Of a stretch of 64,000 bases of DNA, positions 45,901 through 59,569 are shown piece after piece. The notes under the pieces were generated by a model, which worked only from the letters and a program-made list of their open reading frames with translations, searched no databases and was not told the DNA's origin. Source of the DNA: Theristus sp. LFF4_11 (Eukaryota; Nematoda; Chromadorea; Monhysterida; Xyalidae). The stretch lies in contig JASANC010000197.1 of the NCBI GenBank assembly GCA_030248135.1, forward strand, positions 1 to 64,000, written 5' to 3'. Every line of letters starts with the position of its first letter. The first letter of the stretch is position 1. The position numbers and the translations under genes are program-made.

Positions 45901-48900
45901 TTTGGCACCTCGGTCGGGCGGATACCAGGAAGGCACCTGTCGTAATCCGAATGAGCTCACGGTGTTCAACTGAGATGCGTGCCTCTCACGGCAGTCATGT
46001 TTATTCGCAAAGCTTAGCATTGTTTCAGGCCTCTTCTCAGACGACCGTGTCAGCTGACGGCCAATTGTCGGCAGTGTCTCGCAGTCGTCACGGCTCTGTG
46101 TCGTACGCCACCATGCCTGATCAGCACTCGTCCTTGGACTCAAACAACACGTCCACTTCGGTGTCCCTCGCTGGTGTCGTCGCAGAAATCTCAGAGTTCT
46201 CGCCTGAGTGGTCTTATACGGAGGTGTGCTGCTTTTTTGGTCATTGTGTTACTCGTGCAAACACCAATATGCTCTTGGCTGCTTCTTGTTTGATTGATTT
46301 ATGGGAGTGGAGAATTTTTTTTATTTTCTATGGCTACAAACAAGTCCAGTGAATCGTGTGGCTTTATTTCACAGTTTTCGACTTGAATGCAGACCATAAT
46401 TATTATTTTCTTTCGTAGGGTGGTGTGAAGGTTCTTGTCACGGGTCCATGGTATTCCAAGTCGAATGAATACGGGTGCACATTCGATAATACGGCTGTCG
46501 CTGCCACGCTTGTCCAGCCTGGTGTGCTGAGGTGCTTTTGTCCACGTTAGTCAGTTTTATGCGTTGTTTTCAGTTCTCACTAAAAGAACAACAGGTCAAC
46601 AAGGGACACAAGTGGAAAACGGTACTACAGAGAGCTGGTTTAAATGTCAAATTTGAGAATGAGCAATTCGCCTCATGAATGTTTTCGCATTGTGTGCAGC
46701 GCACCCGGCTGGTGCTTGTCAGTTGTGCGTCACCTGCGACCGTCACGTGATCTCCAATACAGTGCCGTTCATGTATTACGAGCACGATCGAGCACATGCC
46801 AGCCTTGCCACACTCAACCACATGAACTCATCTGTTGATCACACTCAATTGGTATATCTGCTGTGTTGTGTATCTCACTAGTTTTCAGGTGAACAGTGGC
46901 GTTGTTGTTGCTTGCACCAACATTTGCCGTGTTACATGGCTTTCTTTAGGTGAGTGGTCTGTTGGGTCGTTTGGAACACTTGGAGCAGTTCCTGGTTCCG
47001 TCGTCGTCGCAGTCGCGCAACGGCCATGACGCGCACAACGGCCACGTGCACAGTGTTCGTTCATCAGAGCATTTAGTTTTGTTCGCTTCAACGGTTCTGT
47101 TTGAAAGTTTTTTTTGTAGCAAAACACTGCATTTCAAGTAGAGATCATAATAATTGACACTCCCTCACAGTGATCGTGCATGTAACCCGTGAAGAGTTTG
47201 AGAGTACGATTGAAACATTGTGCCGTTTTGTATTAAGCTGCAGTATAATAATGATGGTAAACTGCAGTGCTCAGGGAACGTTGAGAGCAGCCTCGAGTTG
47301 CGTGTGCTTTCGTTGTGTCGTCGTATGAGTGCGATGGCGTGGGGCAGGTCTGCGAACGACATGCCCAGCATTTTCGACTCGACCGAGCCGGACAATGGAC
47401 TCTCGTTGTTGCACGTCGCTGCAGCGCTCAACTTTCATCGTTTCATTGCTGCGTTGATCAGCTGGAGGTCTGCCGCTGGTTGAATGTTGCTCAAGCAATG
47501 CCGTTGAAACGTTTTGTTAATACTCGTGAAGTAGATTGTTTTCGATTGAACCCGTGCGCCGGTTTGGTTGAACGTCACTTGATGTACATTGACGCTAATC
47601 TCGGTGTGGCATGCTCACCGCATCCGTACAGCGGCAATGGCAAGCACACCACGCTCCACCACTTTGGTTGGCATGGGAAAACTTTTTGGAAAAAAACTGT
47701 TTTAATACACGTTCTTTTCCAGACCAAAAATTAATGCCTTGAAAAACTAGTTTCCTCGTTTTTTCGGTTTTTTTCAACTTTGGACTATGAGTTTTTTACA
47801 TAATCTTTTTACTCGATTTGCAACTTCACAAGTTTCTTGGGCACACAAAACGTTTCAACATCGGATGTGAGACAAGGAGGCATGTGCAATGTCATGCGTG
47901 CCCGTTCTTCTTGTTTGTTTTATTTTTGATCATTGTTTTTTTTTCTGCTGAATTGATGTTTTTCTGTTTTTCCCGACTTCTCCGCTTTTCCCAGTTCGGT
48001 GTCACTCAGCGTAGTTCGTGCTGCTCAATCCGCTTATGTTGTCGGTTATGTTCCACAACTGATATCCATCGGCAAAAACGACGTTTTTCCGATACATTCA
48101 CTGTCTAGCGCCGGAATCAGGTCCGAAAGGATGCTCAATGTTCTCCACACGGACAGCTTTGCCAGAATGCGCGAACACATCACAGGAAAAGGCAACAGCC
48201 CATGCAAATACATTCGTTCCACCAGAATCCCGGAAAAAATCTGTGGAATCTTTCTTTCCCGATTGGCGATTACTGATTTGTTTTCTTTTGGATCTAAACA
48301 GAGCGAACCCCGAAAAACACGAGAAATTAAAAAAAAAACCTGGTTTTCCAATGGCAACCGTAATTTTAGTGGGCGGTTGCATTTAGCGCTTGCGTGGTTG
48401 TTTCAGCCAAGAGAACGGCTCAGCAGTGCTGTCGTTTGAGTTGGACGCGACTCAACGTGACCACCTTGGTCGCAGCCCATTGGCGTTGGCGTGTGCGTGC
48501 GGCGCCCGTCAAGCCGCTCGTCTGCTTGCCACCTGGTGTCCCTCAAGTGTGCTCATTGCGGACGCCAATGGATTACTGCCGAAAGACATTGCCGAACAAA
48601 ACGCGTTGCCACCGCAGTTCATTCATTGGCTCGACACGGCCACTCGAAAAGGTCACACTGATGTTGGCTTGTCTTTGTGCAACCTTAAGCGCAATGCCTC
48701 AAAATGAGTGGCTGCATTGGTCGTAGTCGTTGTGTCAATGAGAGCTCGTTTGCATTGTTTTGAGCTGCGTATGTTTTCCATTGCAGCACGGGCGCAACTG
48801 CGGCGTGGCAACCCGGACGTTGACCCAACGGTGTTGTGGGTGATGACCGATGGTGAAACGATCGTTGATCGCAATCGCAGCGTCACTCAGCAACACCAAC

Positions 48901-51900
48901 AACAGCCACCAGACGAACACCATTTCGCACAGCCGATCTTGCCGAGTCTCGCATCTCCACCAGCGCACAACACCACTGGCCGTCAGTTTCTTGATCTCGT
49001 CACAAACGTCGATTGTGAGCGGAGCAATCAATATCGGACGCTTGACTTCTCGCCGTGGTTGGCGTGCGCTGGCAGCAGCAGCACGTATTTCGTGGAGCGC
49101 ACTCAGCCACAAGCGACCGCTGCCACGACTGCATCGACGCACGCGCTCACTGCGAACGCAACGACGACGCAGACGAGAAGCAGACGACACACTGCAGTGC
49201 TCAGGTCACAGTTGACTGTGGCCACCGGTGATCTGACGCGCACTGCCAACGCTGACCCTGAGCTGCACTGCGCACGTCACGCCTGCACTAAACGGTGCCT
49301 TGTCGTTGGCGGTCTCTGAGAAATTGGCTGTTTAGAAGATGCTAGTGCATACTTTCTTGACATTGAACGCAATAAAAGCAAACCTTGTTACTGACCTAGT
49401 TTTTGAGCAACTAACATTGTTAGAAGCTAATACAGTGACTGTAATACAAGCAAAGTGACTGAGTAGCATTGTTTGTTGTTCAGCTCCTCGGTTGGCTACG
49501 ACGGCGACACATCTGGGCTGCATCGTTCGTTTGGCTATGAGTCGCCTGTCTCGATGGCGTCGCCCGTGGGCAACACTGAGCCACGATCAAATGTGTTGCA
49601 CAACAGTCGGTGTTGTTTGCACCATCAACAGCAGCAGTTGACAGGTGTCGGTGTGCCGTGCCACAGTGAACCGCTCAGTGTTGATATACCGGTCGACGTC
49701 AACGTGCCCGTTAGTGTGCCCGTCTTGGTAGATGCGAAATCTTGCTTCGTGTTTTGCGGACGTCAGCGGATTGGCTTTATCGTTTTCTTGTGTGATCAGT
49801 CGCGCGCACGTTGAATTCATGCGGAAGTTGATTTTCGAATGTAGAGTTTCAAAATGGACACGTGTTGCATTGTTGCAGTTGGCGGAGTCTCCAGGCATGC
49901 GCGAAATGTGGCAAGAAGTGACGTCACCTGGTGTGGTGGCGAGCGACAACGCGCGCGTGCAGTTCGCCAATCTCGCGCAGCAGATCATCGATGCCATACC
50001 AGAGCGCATCAAGAACGACGTTGCAGCTGACCAACACGACAACACCGCTGCAGTGCAGGCCACTCAGCAGGCGCCAGTGCCGGTCGCTTGTGCTGCGACC
50101 AGCGGCAGTGCGCCTCACTCGCACGTCACCGCCGCCCCGCTGTTCGTTCAGTTGGTCATCTGAACACGTTTTATTCATGTGCCATCTGTTTTGGCCAAGC
50201 GCAAGTGTCGAGCACGATTGCAGAGCACTGCCCGCCCGCAGCAACCCGTATCTGTCGTCGACCATGCCAGCACCGGCGTGCACCAGCGACGGCGTGCTCG
50301 ACCACGAGCTGTCACCGCGCAGCTGCTCACCAGCACACACGCTCAGCACCGCCACCAGCCACACACTCGCCGAGCACACAGAGCTGCCGTCGTTCAATCT
50401 GAGCGACTTTCGGTGAGCGTGTTCTCAGGGCGCATCGGTTGTGCTGTGCATGAGTGCGAGAGCGGTGTGTGCACTGTGCACTGTTGTGTTCACTCAGATT
50501 CACGGACGTGCGCTCGCCGTGTTCGATGTTGGTTGACGCTGCTGGTGCATGCACGAATGAGCACGCGGTGCCTCCGCTCGGTGACGCCGTGCATGACAGC
50601 GCGCCAGCAGCGCTCTCGTCCGCTCACTCGGGCAGTGCTGCCAACGAGCAATGTGCATTCAATGGTTTCCTGAGTGCCACCTCGTTCGAGCAACCAAGCG
50701 CTCTCGTCAGCGGTGGCGTGTCGCCGTCTCTCAGCAGTGCCCCAACGGCGCACAGCCGCAGCAGTCCGCTCGTGCACGACTTCCACGAACTAAAACTCAC
50801 TGGTTCGTCGCTTTTTAGCTCGTTTTATTTTTGGTGTGGCGTGCCACACTTGGCACATACCGTCATTTAGCGCCTAGATGGATTTTTGCAGGCTTTTGTC
50901 AGTGACTTGCACTGTCGCCTTGTCAGATTCTTTAAAAAACTACTTGTTACTCCAGTGTTATAAAACTTAATAGTCCAATAGTTCTACACCACTGAGCGCC
51001 AAAATAAGTTTATGACTCAACGGGTTGCAGTTTCCTCACATCATGTCGAAGGGCACATATTGGTGAATCAGTTTGGGTCAAAAACGAAACTGCGCTGTTT
51101 TATATTTCATTCAGAGGTTCAGTGTAGCCCTATTAGACTATTGATCTTTTATCAAACTGGCCCCAGATTTTTGTAGTTTCTATTCATTCTGTATTCTATT
51201 TTAATGTCGTTGTGCATGATAGATCCGAAGAAGTAAATGCTCGGGGGTTTGTTGTCGTCTGGAATTAAGATCACACCTTTTTACTGTACTGACTCATAGT
51301 CTCAGTCACTCGCACATATTTCTCATCTGCGGTTTGCTTTTTTGGTTTAAAAATTGAACTGCATGCAAAATTAAATTTCCAAAAACTGCAACAAACACGG
51401 CCGCAACGCGACGACATTCAGCGCAGTAACCGTAGCGCTTCTTTCAACTCGAGAGCCTCTTTATCTGTTTTCCATCATATTAGTCAAATCGAAATTGGAT
51501 TCTGACGGATTATGTTCGAATTGAAAACGGTCAGACTGAACGGCACAGGACAAAGACAAGTCGCTGCAATGACGAACAACGCTCGGTCGAGATTTGGTGC
51601 TTAGCGTTGCGTAACGACACAGCACATCAGGAAACAAGCAACGCACGTCAGGCGAGCGGTGTTCGCAGCTTATGACGATTATTAGGCACTGCATTGTTTG
51701 TAGTAGGCAGCACACACACATCGTCTGTCTCGTTCGCCCGCGGGCACTGCACGTTTGTCCTGTGCAGCTTGCATTCCTCCGGTTTCCGTTTGCGTTTTGG
51801 CTGAGCATTGCCGCTGGCTGCGAGTGCGCTTGTCTCATAAGCGCGTGGTGACGTGGACGTGCGCTGCCGGGCAAAACAGATCAGCAATGAAAAGCGGCAC

Positions 51901-54900
51901 GTCACCACAGCACATGTTGTAATCTCGGTTGTCTCGTCGCAACACACAAACACACATACGCAGTGGCACATCTTTGCTCTGCCCCTTTTGTTTCTGTTCG
52001 CTTTCGGATGCAGCTCGGTGTGAGAGATGCCTGAAAATGTTTATTGAACGGTGATCAGTGTGGTGCATATTGCACCGTGTTGCATTCTTCATTGCGATCT
52101 TGATTGCATTGTTATGTTCACTGTGTTTTGTCCGAAGCCGGTAACAGCTCGGCTAACACACTTCACGAAACTGGTTTGCATTCGTTGGTGCGATCCGCTG
52201 CGCTTTTTCTCTGTGCAACATTGTGCATTCTTTGAAAACGTTTTTTGCATTGTTCCAGTCGTAGCAGACGTCAGCAAGCGACACGCTGTGCGTTTCGATG
52301 GTTATGCGTCTTTTTCCGTGCACAAAGTGACATACTCACAACAGCTGACCTTTCTGGCGGTTTCTCTCAGTGGCAATTTATGGATTTTTTCTTTGTATCA
52401 TTTTTATTTTTTTGTGCTCGATCTTTCGCCATAGATTGCTTTTTGAGCAAAAGCATCCTCTATCCTTGTGCATTTTTTGACGGGAACTTTCAAAGTGAAG
52501 TGATTTACGTCAGCAATGATTTACAAGTAAAGCAGACAATTACTGAGCGATGTAACGCCTAATTCAGAATGTTTGTTTTGTTTTTCGTTGATGATGTGGT
52601 TGTTTTGTCATTAAACTAAGGTAAAATTCCTAGCAAATCACAGCTTGTCTGTATTATGCGGCCAAAATAGCGCTAATGTATCACTGATCTAATCAGTTGT
52701 GCTTATTTTTTGCTCATCCGTATTACAGTCGGTGAGGTGATTGGTGACATAACCAACGGATGTTCGTGCAAACGGAAACTCGAAATCTTCTATTCTTGTT
52801 CTGAAAAAGTCTGATTCTTTTTTCTGGAATACTACAAAACAAAGTTTGTTGAAAATCTCAAAAGGGTGAAAATCGGAGGTGAAATTTTGAAAAAAAAACG
52901 CAAAATGCTTTTGGACTTTGGAGTCAAAGACAAAGACACTCATTGTTTGGTTGTTTCCTTATTGTCGCTAGCATTGAATTTTCAAAAATGCTTGTTGTTT
53001 CTATTTCTATTAACTTTGACCTTTCACCATGTGACGTTGCACCGCAATCTAGAGGAGGAAACATTTTTTGCCTCATCATTTTCATACCGGTTTTTGTTGA
53101 AAGAATACGATGTTCGTACGTCTGTGTGTCACAAAGCGTGTCGTGTTAGTTCCAGATGTTTTTAACCGGTGTTTGTGGCTGCTTATTGTTGTGAAAAAAC
53201 TTTTAATCTGTCGTTTTTTACTGTGGCCATTCTCGTGAAACACCACGAAATTCGGTTTGATTTATTATGCAGAATGCCAGGTTGGGTGTTTTGTGTAAGC
53301 ATAAAACCAAGCAAGTTCTTCATCATGTCGCCATTGTCTGAATTCAGAGCCAGTGCAAAATTAAGTTTTTTGTTTCCTCTCGTACAGTTACAAATGGAGG
53401 GAGTTTTCAGATTGGCGACGCTGTGCCCCTAGCCTAATAAACAGCCATATTGTGCTTGTTAATAGAAGTTTCTGCAGTTTTTTCGAAAGACAATCAGCTG
53501 CATCCGGAAACGGCGACTGACTGCTCAAGACAGCGCACGGTGTTATTATTAGTTTGTGTTGTTGTTGCTCTTGTTTTGTCCCCCCCTCTCCTCCATCGGA
53601 ACATGAACGAGAACTTGAAAATATTGTTGTGCCAGCCAATTACGACCGTGCTGCAGTGCATGATGAATCGCACTGACGCAGTATGGTCGCGAAACGCAGG
53701 AAATATTATCGTTCCTGTGTTATCGTCGTGTATGAAAAAAGTACGATGCGATAACTTTTGCTTTTTCTGAAGCGGTGTAGACATCGCATTGTTGGCGTCA
53801 CCATTTAGGTGTTCTTTATTAACAAAGGCGTTCCTTTTTTTGCGCTTTCGGCGCAGGCCGTGCGTGTGAACTGTACATCTTTCCCGTTGGTTTGTTGCGT
53901 TTTACACGTTCGTTTGTTAGCTGTTGACAAAAGGGTTCTTCGTTATGGATCTACGGGACGGGGTATTATCCCGCTGGCGAGTGGTGACCAGAAAACCACC
54001 TCCAGTTAATGGCCAATTTTTTGGCAAAAAGTTAAGAAAATGCCGAGAGAACAGAGAGCCCCAGAAGCGATCGAGATCCTGTAGCTTCACGTACACACAT
54101 GTTTCAATTTGTGCATTTATTATGGTTCGTTGTGCGTCTGCTGCGGCGTCTGCCTGGTCGCAAGCCATTTGTCGCGCCGTAAAATATTAGCACGTTGCAA
54201 TCGCAGGTGCCATTTGCCATACGATCTCGCTTTTTTCCCAGTGTATCCTGCTGTGGCATGTCATCGGTGGAAGTGTGCAACATTGCAGTTCTGTCACTGT
54301 TCGTGATTTTTCATTGCAGACAAAAAGCTGCCGTTTTTTTTTCAAAAATGCGATGTTACGTTTGTGGCGTGTTTCGTTGAACATGCCAGCCGGGAGTAGT
54401 CGGTCACCACTGAAATTTAGAAGAACATTCTTTTTCTGCACAACTAATCTGTTGTTGGTTGGTCTGCACAATAATAATAGCACACCAGCAGTTGTATTAT
54501 TACTTTGTAAGATATCTTATTTGCGATGCGTTCCATTTCATTGTTCAAGAAATGAGTGACTGACTTGCAAGGAAACCGAGTGAAATGAACGAGCGCTGTT
54601 TTTTTGTTTGGTTTGCAGCGGTCATTTGAGCGTTTTGTTTAGGATTTATGCGTTTTCTCTGATCACTAAACAGCGACGATTTATGGTTATGCTCGTGGGT
54701 GTTCCTTCCCGAGAACTTGGTTGTGTTTATTTACGATTGGGTTCAGTTACATTACTGCCACATCGTTGGCCTCTCACTGATGCTCTTGAAACTCAAATTG
54801 ACGGGGCAACTGGTCACAAAAGCAACAGTTGTCACTAACAGCCATTAGCGTCCCGCAGCGAACAAAAATGCGTCATTCTCTCGCTTACACCCTGGCCAGT

Positions 54901-57669
54901 GGTCAGTTTTAGTTATCACCGCAAAACTTACTTGACCCGTGAACTTGAAATTGAGCCGCTTTGAAAACTTTATTTAACATCTTCAGCTGTGGATTGTTGT
55001 CGTGGACCGTTGATTGCGTTACCACAGCAAAACTTTGTTTATTACCCCACATACCTCAGTTGCGGTTGCAGTTTTACGTTTTCTACGTTTTCTTCCGTTT
55101 TCCACATGTGGTTTTGGTTTGTATGATAATTTTTTCCTGCCTTTCCATCTTCAGTGTGTTATCTGTGCATGCAGATCTGTCATTGTAGTTGTTTCCATTT
55201 ATTAAAATTAGTAAATTTTCGTTTTCGTTTTATGTGTACGAAACTGCACAACAACACGCAAACGTTATTCTATTGACAACCGTGCACTGAATTCGACGTC
55301 AAAAACAGAACAGTGTGTGTGTGTGTACATTGTGATTGTCAGTGCACGGTGTGGTCGGTCCAGAACAATTCCACTGTGAACGTACGCACACGCAAGTGCA
55401 CTTGCCACTGCCGGTTGTCCGCGTGTCCGTTTCACGTTGGACGGCACCGACGGGCGAACGTGCTGCGTGCTCGTAACACTGGCGCACATCGTTGAGCTCG
55501 TTGAGCAGCAGCAGCAGCGCACAATCGTGCTTGCCTTTGACGACTGGCACCACCAGCGAGCACACGCGTGCACCACGCTCAACATGGGCTCCATGGCTGT
55601 TATACTGGCACGCAGACGTGAGTGCATCGGCAGCAGGCCGCACGCTTGTGCAGTCACTGTGCAACGCTGATAAGCCGAACACACGCCGTCGCCACCCCCA
55701 AGCTATTTGGCACGGCGATTTCATTCCGCAATCCCTGAGGTTCAAATTCCTGAGTTGCTACTGGTGTTTCATTTCAGACCGCGAACAACGTGAGCTCTAC
55801 GAGGCAGCGCGCATCATTCAGAACGCGTTTCGCTCGTACAAGTCGCGTCTCAGTCAACGGCAAACGGAAGCCGAAATCAAGGCCGCTGTCACCATACAGA
55901 GCTACTACCGGCGCTACAAACAGGTGCAACGTTGAACGCTGTGTTCTGCTGCTCCTCGTTCACACCGGCGCACTACTTACAGTGAAACTCTATGACATAT
56001 CCAACTAGCTGATGCTGAATGGGTGGTGATACGTGACGCATGCATTTTGTGCATGCATTGCTGTGGATAGGCAGAGTTCGGTTTGCACAGAATGCATGCA
56101 TCACGATCACCAACCAGTCAACTAGTTGGTTATGTTATCGAGTTAGACTGCACTTGTGTGTTTTTTTCAGTATTGCTACTTCAAGAAGCTGCACAACGCA
56201 GCGCTGCTGATTCAAAAGCATTTCCGCATGTATCGAGCGTCAAAGGACGGCAGCTCGAGCATTGGAGGGCGTCACACGATGGAGTCGATGGCTGCGATGG
56301 GCCTGGCACCGCACGGCCATGCTGTGCACCCAGCGATTGCCGATCAGTGCTTCAGACTGGCCGTTGCACAGACGGACACCGAGCCGGAGGACTGTTGTTG
56401 GCGTGAGCACGTCGCTGCAACAACCATACAACATGCGTTCAGGTACAACGACTGCGCGAGCTCATGTAGACATGTAGATGGCGCATGGCGGCGGTATATC
56501 CGCTCAGTGGAAAGGACTCCGCTTTTAAACCGGAAGGCACCGGGTTCGATACCCCACGGAAGATGAAGCACTTCCGCTATCATTAGTAAATCTAATATTT
56601 CGCATTCGCTGGCTTTCTGGGGGTGAGGTGGGGCTCAGATCACCGGTGGCCCGGACGGGACACACAGCGTTCATTCGGCCCCACATCAAACCCCCAAAGT
56701 TTGGTTCTTCGAGTTTTTGGAATCAGTGGGGAGCACAAAAAATAAATACAATTACGATTTTCAGGGGACACATGCGAAAAAGACACGCCGCCGCGCGCAA
56801 GATACAGAAGTTTATGAGAGAGTCGCGGAAAAAGTAGGTTTTCCAATTTAGTTTTCGTATCATAAACACTGATTACTAACTAACGCAGATTCAGATTGGT
56901 GTTAATTGCTGAAACAACCAATTCCTGCATGCTTTTAAAACTACTAACACACCGAACAGCACCCCAGAGGAGCTGCTGATGATGGTAAGAATGACCGGTC
57001 GTTCTGTTTGTTGTTTGTTATGCTCGTTTAACAAGTTTCGTGGTACTCCGTTTTTAACTTGCTTGTTCATTCTTGTTCATCAACGCACGCATGATTGAAA
57101 ACCAATGTGCTAAAATAAATAGATATTGCTTTTCCACGTATTATTTTCACATGGAGCGTGATGTTGTAAAAGTGATGTTTTGCAAATGAATGTGGTGGTG
57201 ATGGTAGTAACAAGCGATATTGAGACGTCCAACTCAACAGAGTATATCGCTGTGTTTAGCAGAAGCAGAACGTGTTCAGAGATGACCAGGTGGATGATGT
57301 GATTGCGAATGTGTGCAGGCTCAAGAGAATACACGAGTCAAGCGAGCCCGTCGTTGTGGCAGCGCCAGCGGTGACGCGGAGCACGTCGATTGGCTGCTGC
57401 ACGACACAGACGACGACGACGACGACGAGCAAGAGCATGATGCACGTCTGCCAGCAAGGCACGCCCAAGCGACACGAACACAGCGTGCGTTACAAGACGT
57501 CAGTGAAGAGCAGCAGCTGCACAGCAACGAGCTCGCTGGCATCATGCGCTACATGCACACGGCAGCCGCAGACACCAACGACGTGGTCGCATGGGTAGGC
57601 GCTGCACTCGAGACATGCAGCTCGCTCTTGCTGCTTGCTGCTGTCATTTTGGATGCGCTCAAACTGTAA
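42965..57669 (+). CDS. CAMTA: Calmodulin-binding transcription activator (CAMTA)
   Basis: Exons (plus strand): 42965-43002, 43142-43267, 43375-43527, 43826-43985, 44186-44334, 44936-45242, 45364-45803, 46029-46223, 46419-46545, 46700-46851, 46950-~47045, 47244-47467, 48407-48651, 48787-49204, 49484-49709, 49879-50141, ~50200-50412, 50498-50802, 55778-55923, 56171-56442, 56765-56833, 56960-56984 and 57319-57669; about 1,480 residues without the missing start. Domain order fits CAMTA: the CG-1 DNA-binding domain ([43 protein letters not shown]), a Gln/Ser/Thr-rich linker, an IPT/TIG domain ([21 protein letters not shown]), ankyrin repeats ([21 protein letters not shown]), and four to five IQ motifs ([50 protein letters not shown]) that bind calmodulin. 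It is a nuclear Ca2+/calmodulin-responsive activator. The C-terminus has a run of six Asp. Ends of the exons at 46950 and 50200 are least certain. Confidence 0.9.
44398..44663. mobile_element. TA-flanked MITE (CRGTATGGCCGA ends), CAMTA intron
   Basis: Ends CAGTATGGCCGAATAAA and TTTAATCGGCCATACCG are inverted copies, with TA on both sides (44396-44397 and 44664-44665). A second copy in the hexokinase intron (63127-63397) is about 90% identical. Tc1/mariner-like by its TA duplication; no coding capacity. Confidence 0.88.
44666..44831. mobile_element. Palindromic MITE (CAGTCGAACTCTAAA ends), copy 1
   Basis: 166 bp, starting right after the TA that ends the previous MITE. The two halves are near reverse complements (CTGATTGGTTGGT facing ACCCAATCAGTTGATTG; GCATGC on each side). 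The terminus is diverged (CATGCGAACTC). Homologous copies are at 55980-56150 and 60193-60358. Confidence 0.85.
47663..48360. mobile_element. Decayed relative of the 13800-14858 hAT element, CAMTA intron
   Basis: Stretches such as GGTTGGCATGGGAAAA, CCTTGAAAAAC, ATGAGTTTTTTA, GTGAGACAAGGAGGC and GCTGCTCAATCCGCTTAT recur in the same order as in the eIF4E intron-4 element. Ends are eroded and no duplication can be read. Confidence 0.8.
50803..55777. other. 5-kb CAMTA intron
   Basis: It begins at GTTCGT after the Ser-rich exon and ends at TTTCATTTCAG before the first IQ exon, with phases in agreement. Inside I see no repeat family from elsewhere in the window and no convincing exon; short Thr/Phe-rich open frames at 52050-53800 look random. 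Confidence 0.6.
55980..56150. mobile_element. Palindromic MITE, copy 2, CAMTA intron
   Basis: 171 bp between TA (55978-55979) and CA. Ends CAGTGAAACTCTA and CGAGTTAGACTG are inverted. The inner halves pair (GCATGCATTTTGTGCATGC near the middle). The most diverged of the three copies. It ends 20 bp before exon 56171-56442. Confidence 0.8.
56470..56757 (+). mobile_element. Diverged tRNA-derived SINE, CAMTA intron
   Basis: The head is tRNA-like, with GGTTCGATACC as box B and CCACGGAAGATG after it, parallel to CCACGGAGGATG in the full SINE. The body shares GATTCGCTG-like, GGGGCTCAGATCACCGGTG and GTTTGGTTCTTCGAGTTT blocks with the family. It ends in A-rich sequence 8 bp before the splice acceptor at 56764, so it supplies the branch-point region of that intron (inference). 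Confidence 0.8.
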
Positions 57670-59569
57670 AGCACTGTGCAATTTGTGCATTCTCGCATTT
57701 CGGTCTGGGCTGCATGAAGCTGCTTGTACCAAGCAGTGGACCAAATTCGAAAGCAGCATATCAATTAATTATACCAATATTTACAGTGTCATTACAAACG
57801 CAGCTTATTCTTCAAAACTGCCTGACATTTTATTGTCTCTTTTCAGCTACGAGACTATCCACAGGGATCCGTAAGCTTCTTATGATCCGAAACCAATGGA
57901 GAGTGCAACAGAAAAAAGTTTCATCGCTTCTGATCTGACTGTTTCTTTTGGTTTGGAAAGTATCTATAGCTTGTTGTGTACAAACTGGGGGCAAGGCAAT
58001 AACCGTTGTGCTCGTGCCATGTTTGATCTACTCGTGCTTTGATTTGCGATGGCAAAGTGGCTTTGGTTTTGGGTACGAACGTGTCGCATTTCGACAACTT
58101 TCTGGTTAACAAAAGTCATTTTGTAGGAAAAGGTGACAAATCGAAAAAACTTCGTTGCCATCGCAATCATGAGATCGTGTTTCTTTAATTTACCCAGCCT
58201 GCTTTCACAGTGGTCAACTGATCATTCATGTATGGTAATTTTGATTACGTTATGGCTGCGATATTTGTTACTGTAAAGTTCTGAACTAGCACACTGCTTT
58301 TGACAATTGTTCACTGTTTCCATCGACAATTGTTTTACTCTTTAATGGTTTTCTCATGTTGCTTTAATGGTTCATGCATTATTGCTTCATGAGAACAACA
58401 AAAGGCAGTAGTGTACAGCTCACCTAACCTGTCATTTAGCCGTTTTATTTTAGTCATCATAGATACTTTGGGGTGATGATCACGTGTGCCACAGTTTTCA
58501 CATTTTTTTAAACTTCATTGTTTGCGTTTCACATTTTCTATTTTTTCAACTTTCGCATCTCAAGTTTCAGCCCCGCATACAAACAGCGGTTGAAAAGTTG
58601 AACTAAAAACTACGGACATACGGTTTTATTGATTATGTATCCTTGTTGAATTGGTTCCTTATTGAACTGCTTGTTGCTTGATTTGCTTCAGGTTTTTATT
58701 TTGAAAAAAATAATTGAGAATAAAAGATTATACGTCGAATAAATTAGCTTTTTTGGCTAAAAATCAACGATAACTTGGCCATAAAGGCAGAAATAGGGAG
58801 CGGATGAACTATTCTTTATATGCTTTCTCACTGGCGGTTAAAATCTTGAACAATGAATATCTTTCAAAACTGCGCGCAACAGTTTTTTCTTTCCGTTGGA
58901 GGTGTTCTGTTTCTGTCGTTGAGCTAAAACCCTCGCGAAGGACAAAACGGTGCACAGGTTTTTTAGTGGTTTTAGTTTTCCCACTGTGGAACTTGCACGT
59001 CTAGTCTCATTCTCAGTTGTGTGCGCTGCGTTTTTGTGCACCGCACCGTCTGCCGTTTCTGTCTAGAGTTGTTGGCAAAATACAACTTCACCAAACACGT
59101 TTGCTTTTATCAATGTGCTTGTAAATTTTTGCGTTTTACTGTGTTCCTGCAACGTCTGTGTGTGTATGCTTCTGTGAAGGTTATTTTTAAAACCGACCAC
59201 AAATCGTTGGCAGTTTTTGATATGTTCAAAATATTTATGAATTCTATTCTGACCGATTCGATTGACGTTGCCCAGCCAAAAGTCTGGTTTGCTGTTTCGG
59301 AGAGTTACTTGTGTTATGTAACGATTTTATGTACCATTGAGTATCAAACTAGTTTTTGGAAAGTAGAAACTGATTTGCATATAACACGCAGTGCAACTCC
59401 CAAAACTGCTCAACCAGACACATTTTCAGTTTTATCTATTACTAATGATGCACAATCTTTCTGTCGTTACATGTTGCAGGTAGTTTTTCACCGCGTTTTA
59501 ACAGCAACCGAAAGCTGGATTGGAAGAAACATAACAACTTCCTGAAATTGGTCGCACTGAATCGAAGCG
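57670..59569. other. Intergenic between CAMTA and hexokinase
   Basis: 1.9 kb, AT-rich, no supportable coding exon; the 174-codon open frame at 59021-59545 has no recognisable motif and no partner exon. It should contain the CAMTA 3' untranslated region and the hexokinase promoter. Confidence 0.5.

Noticed and set aside
59021..59545. 174-codon open frame upstream of hexokinase
   Set aside because: Composition is like the surrounding AT-rich DNA, there is no recognisable motif, and it does not join in phase to the hexokinase start.
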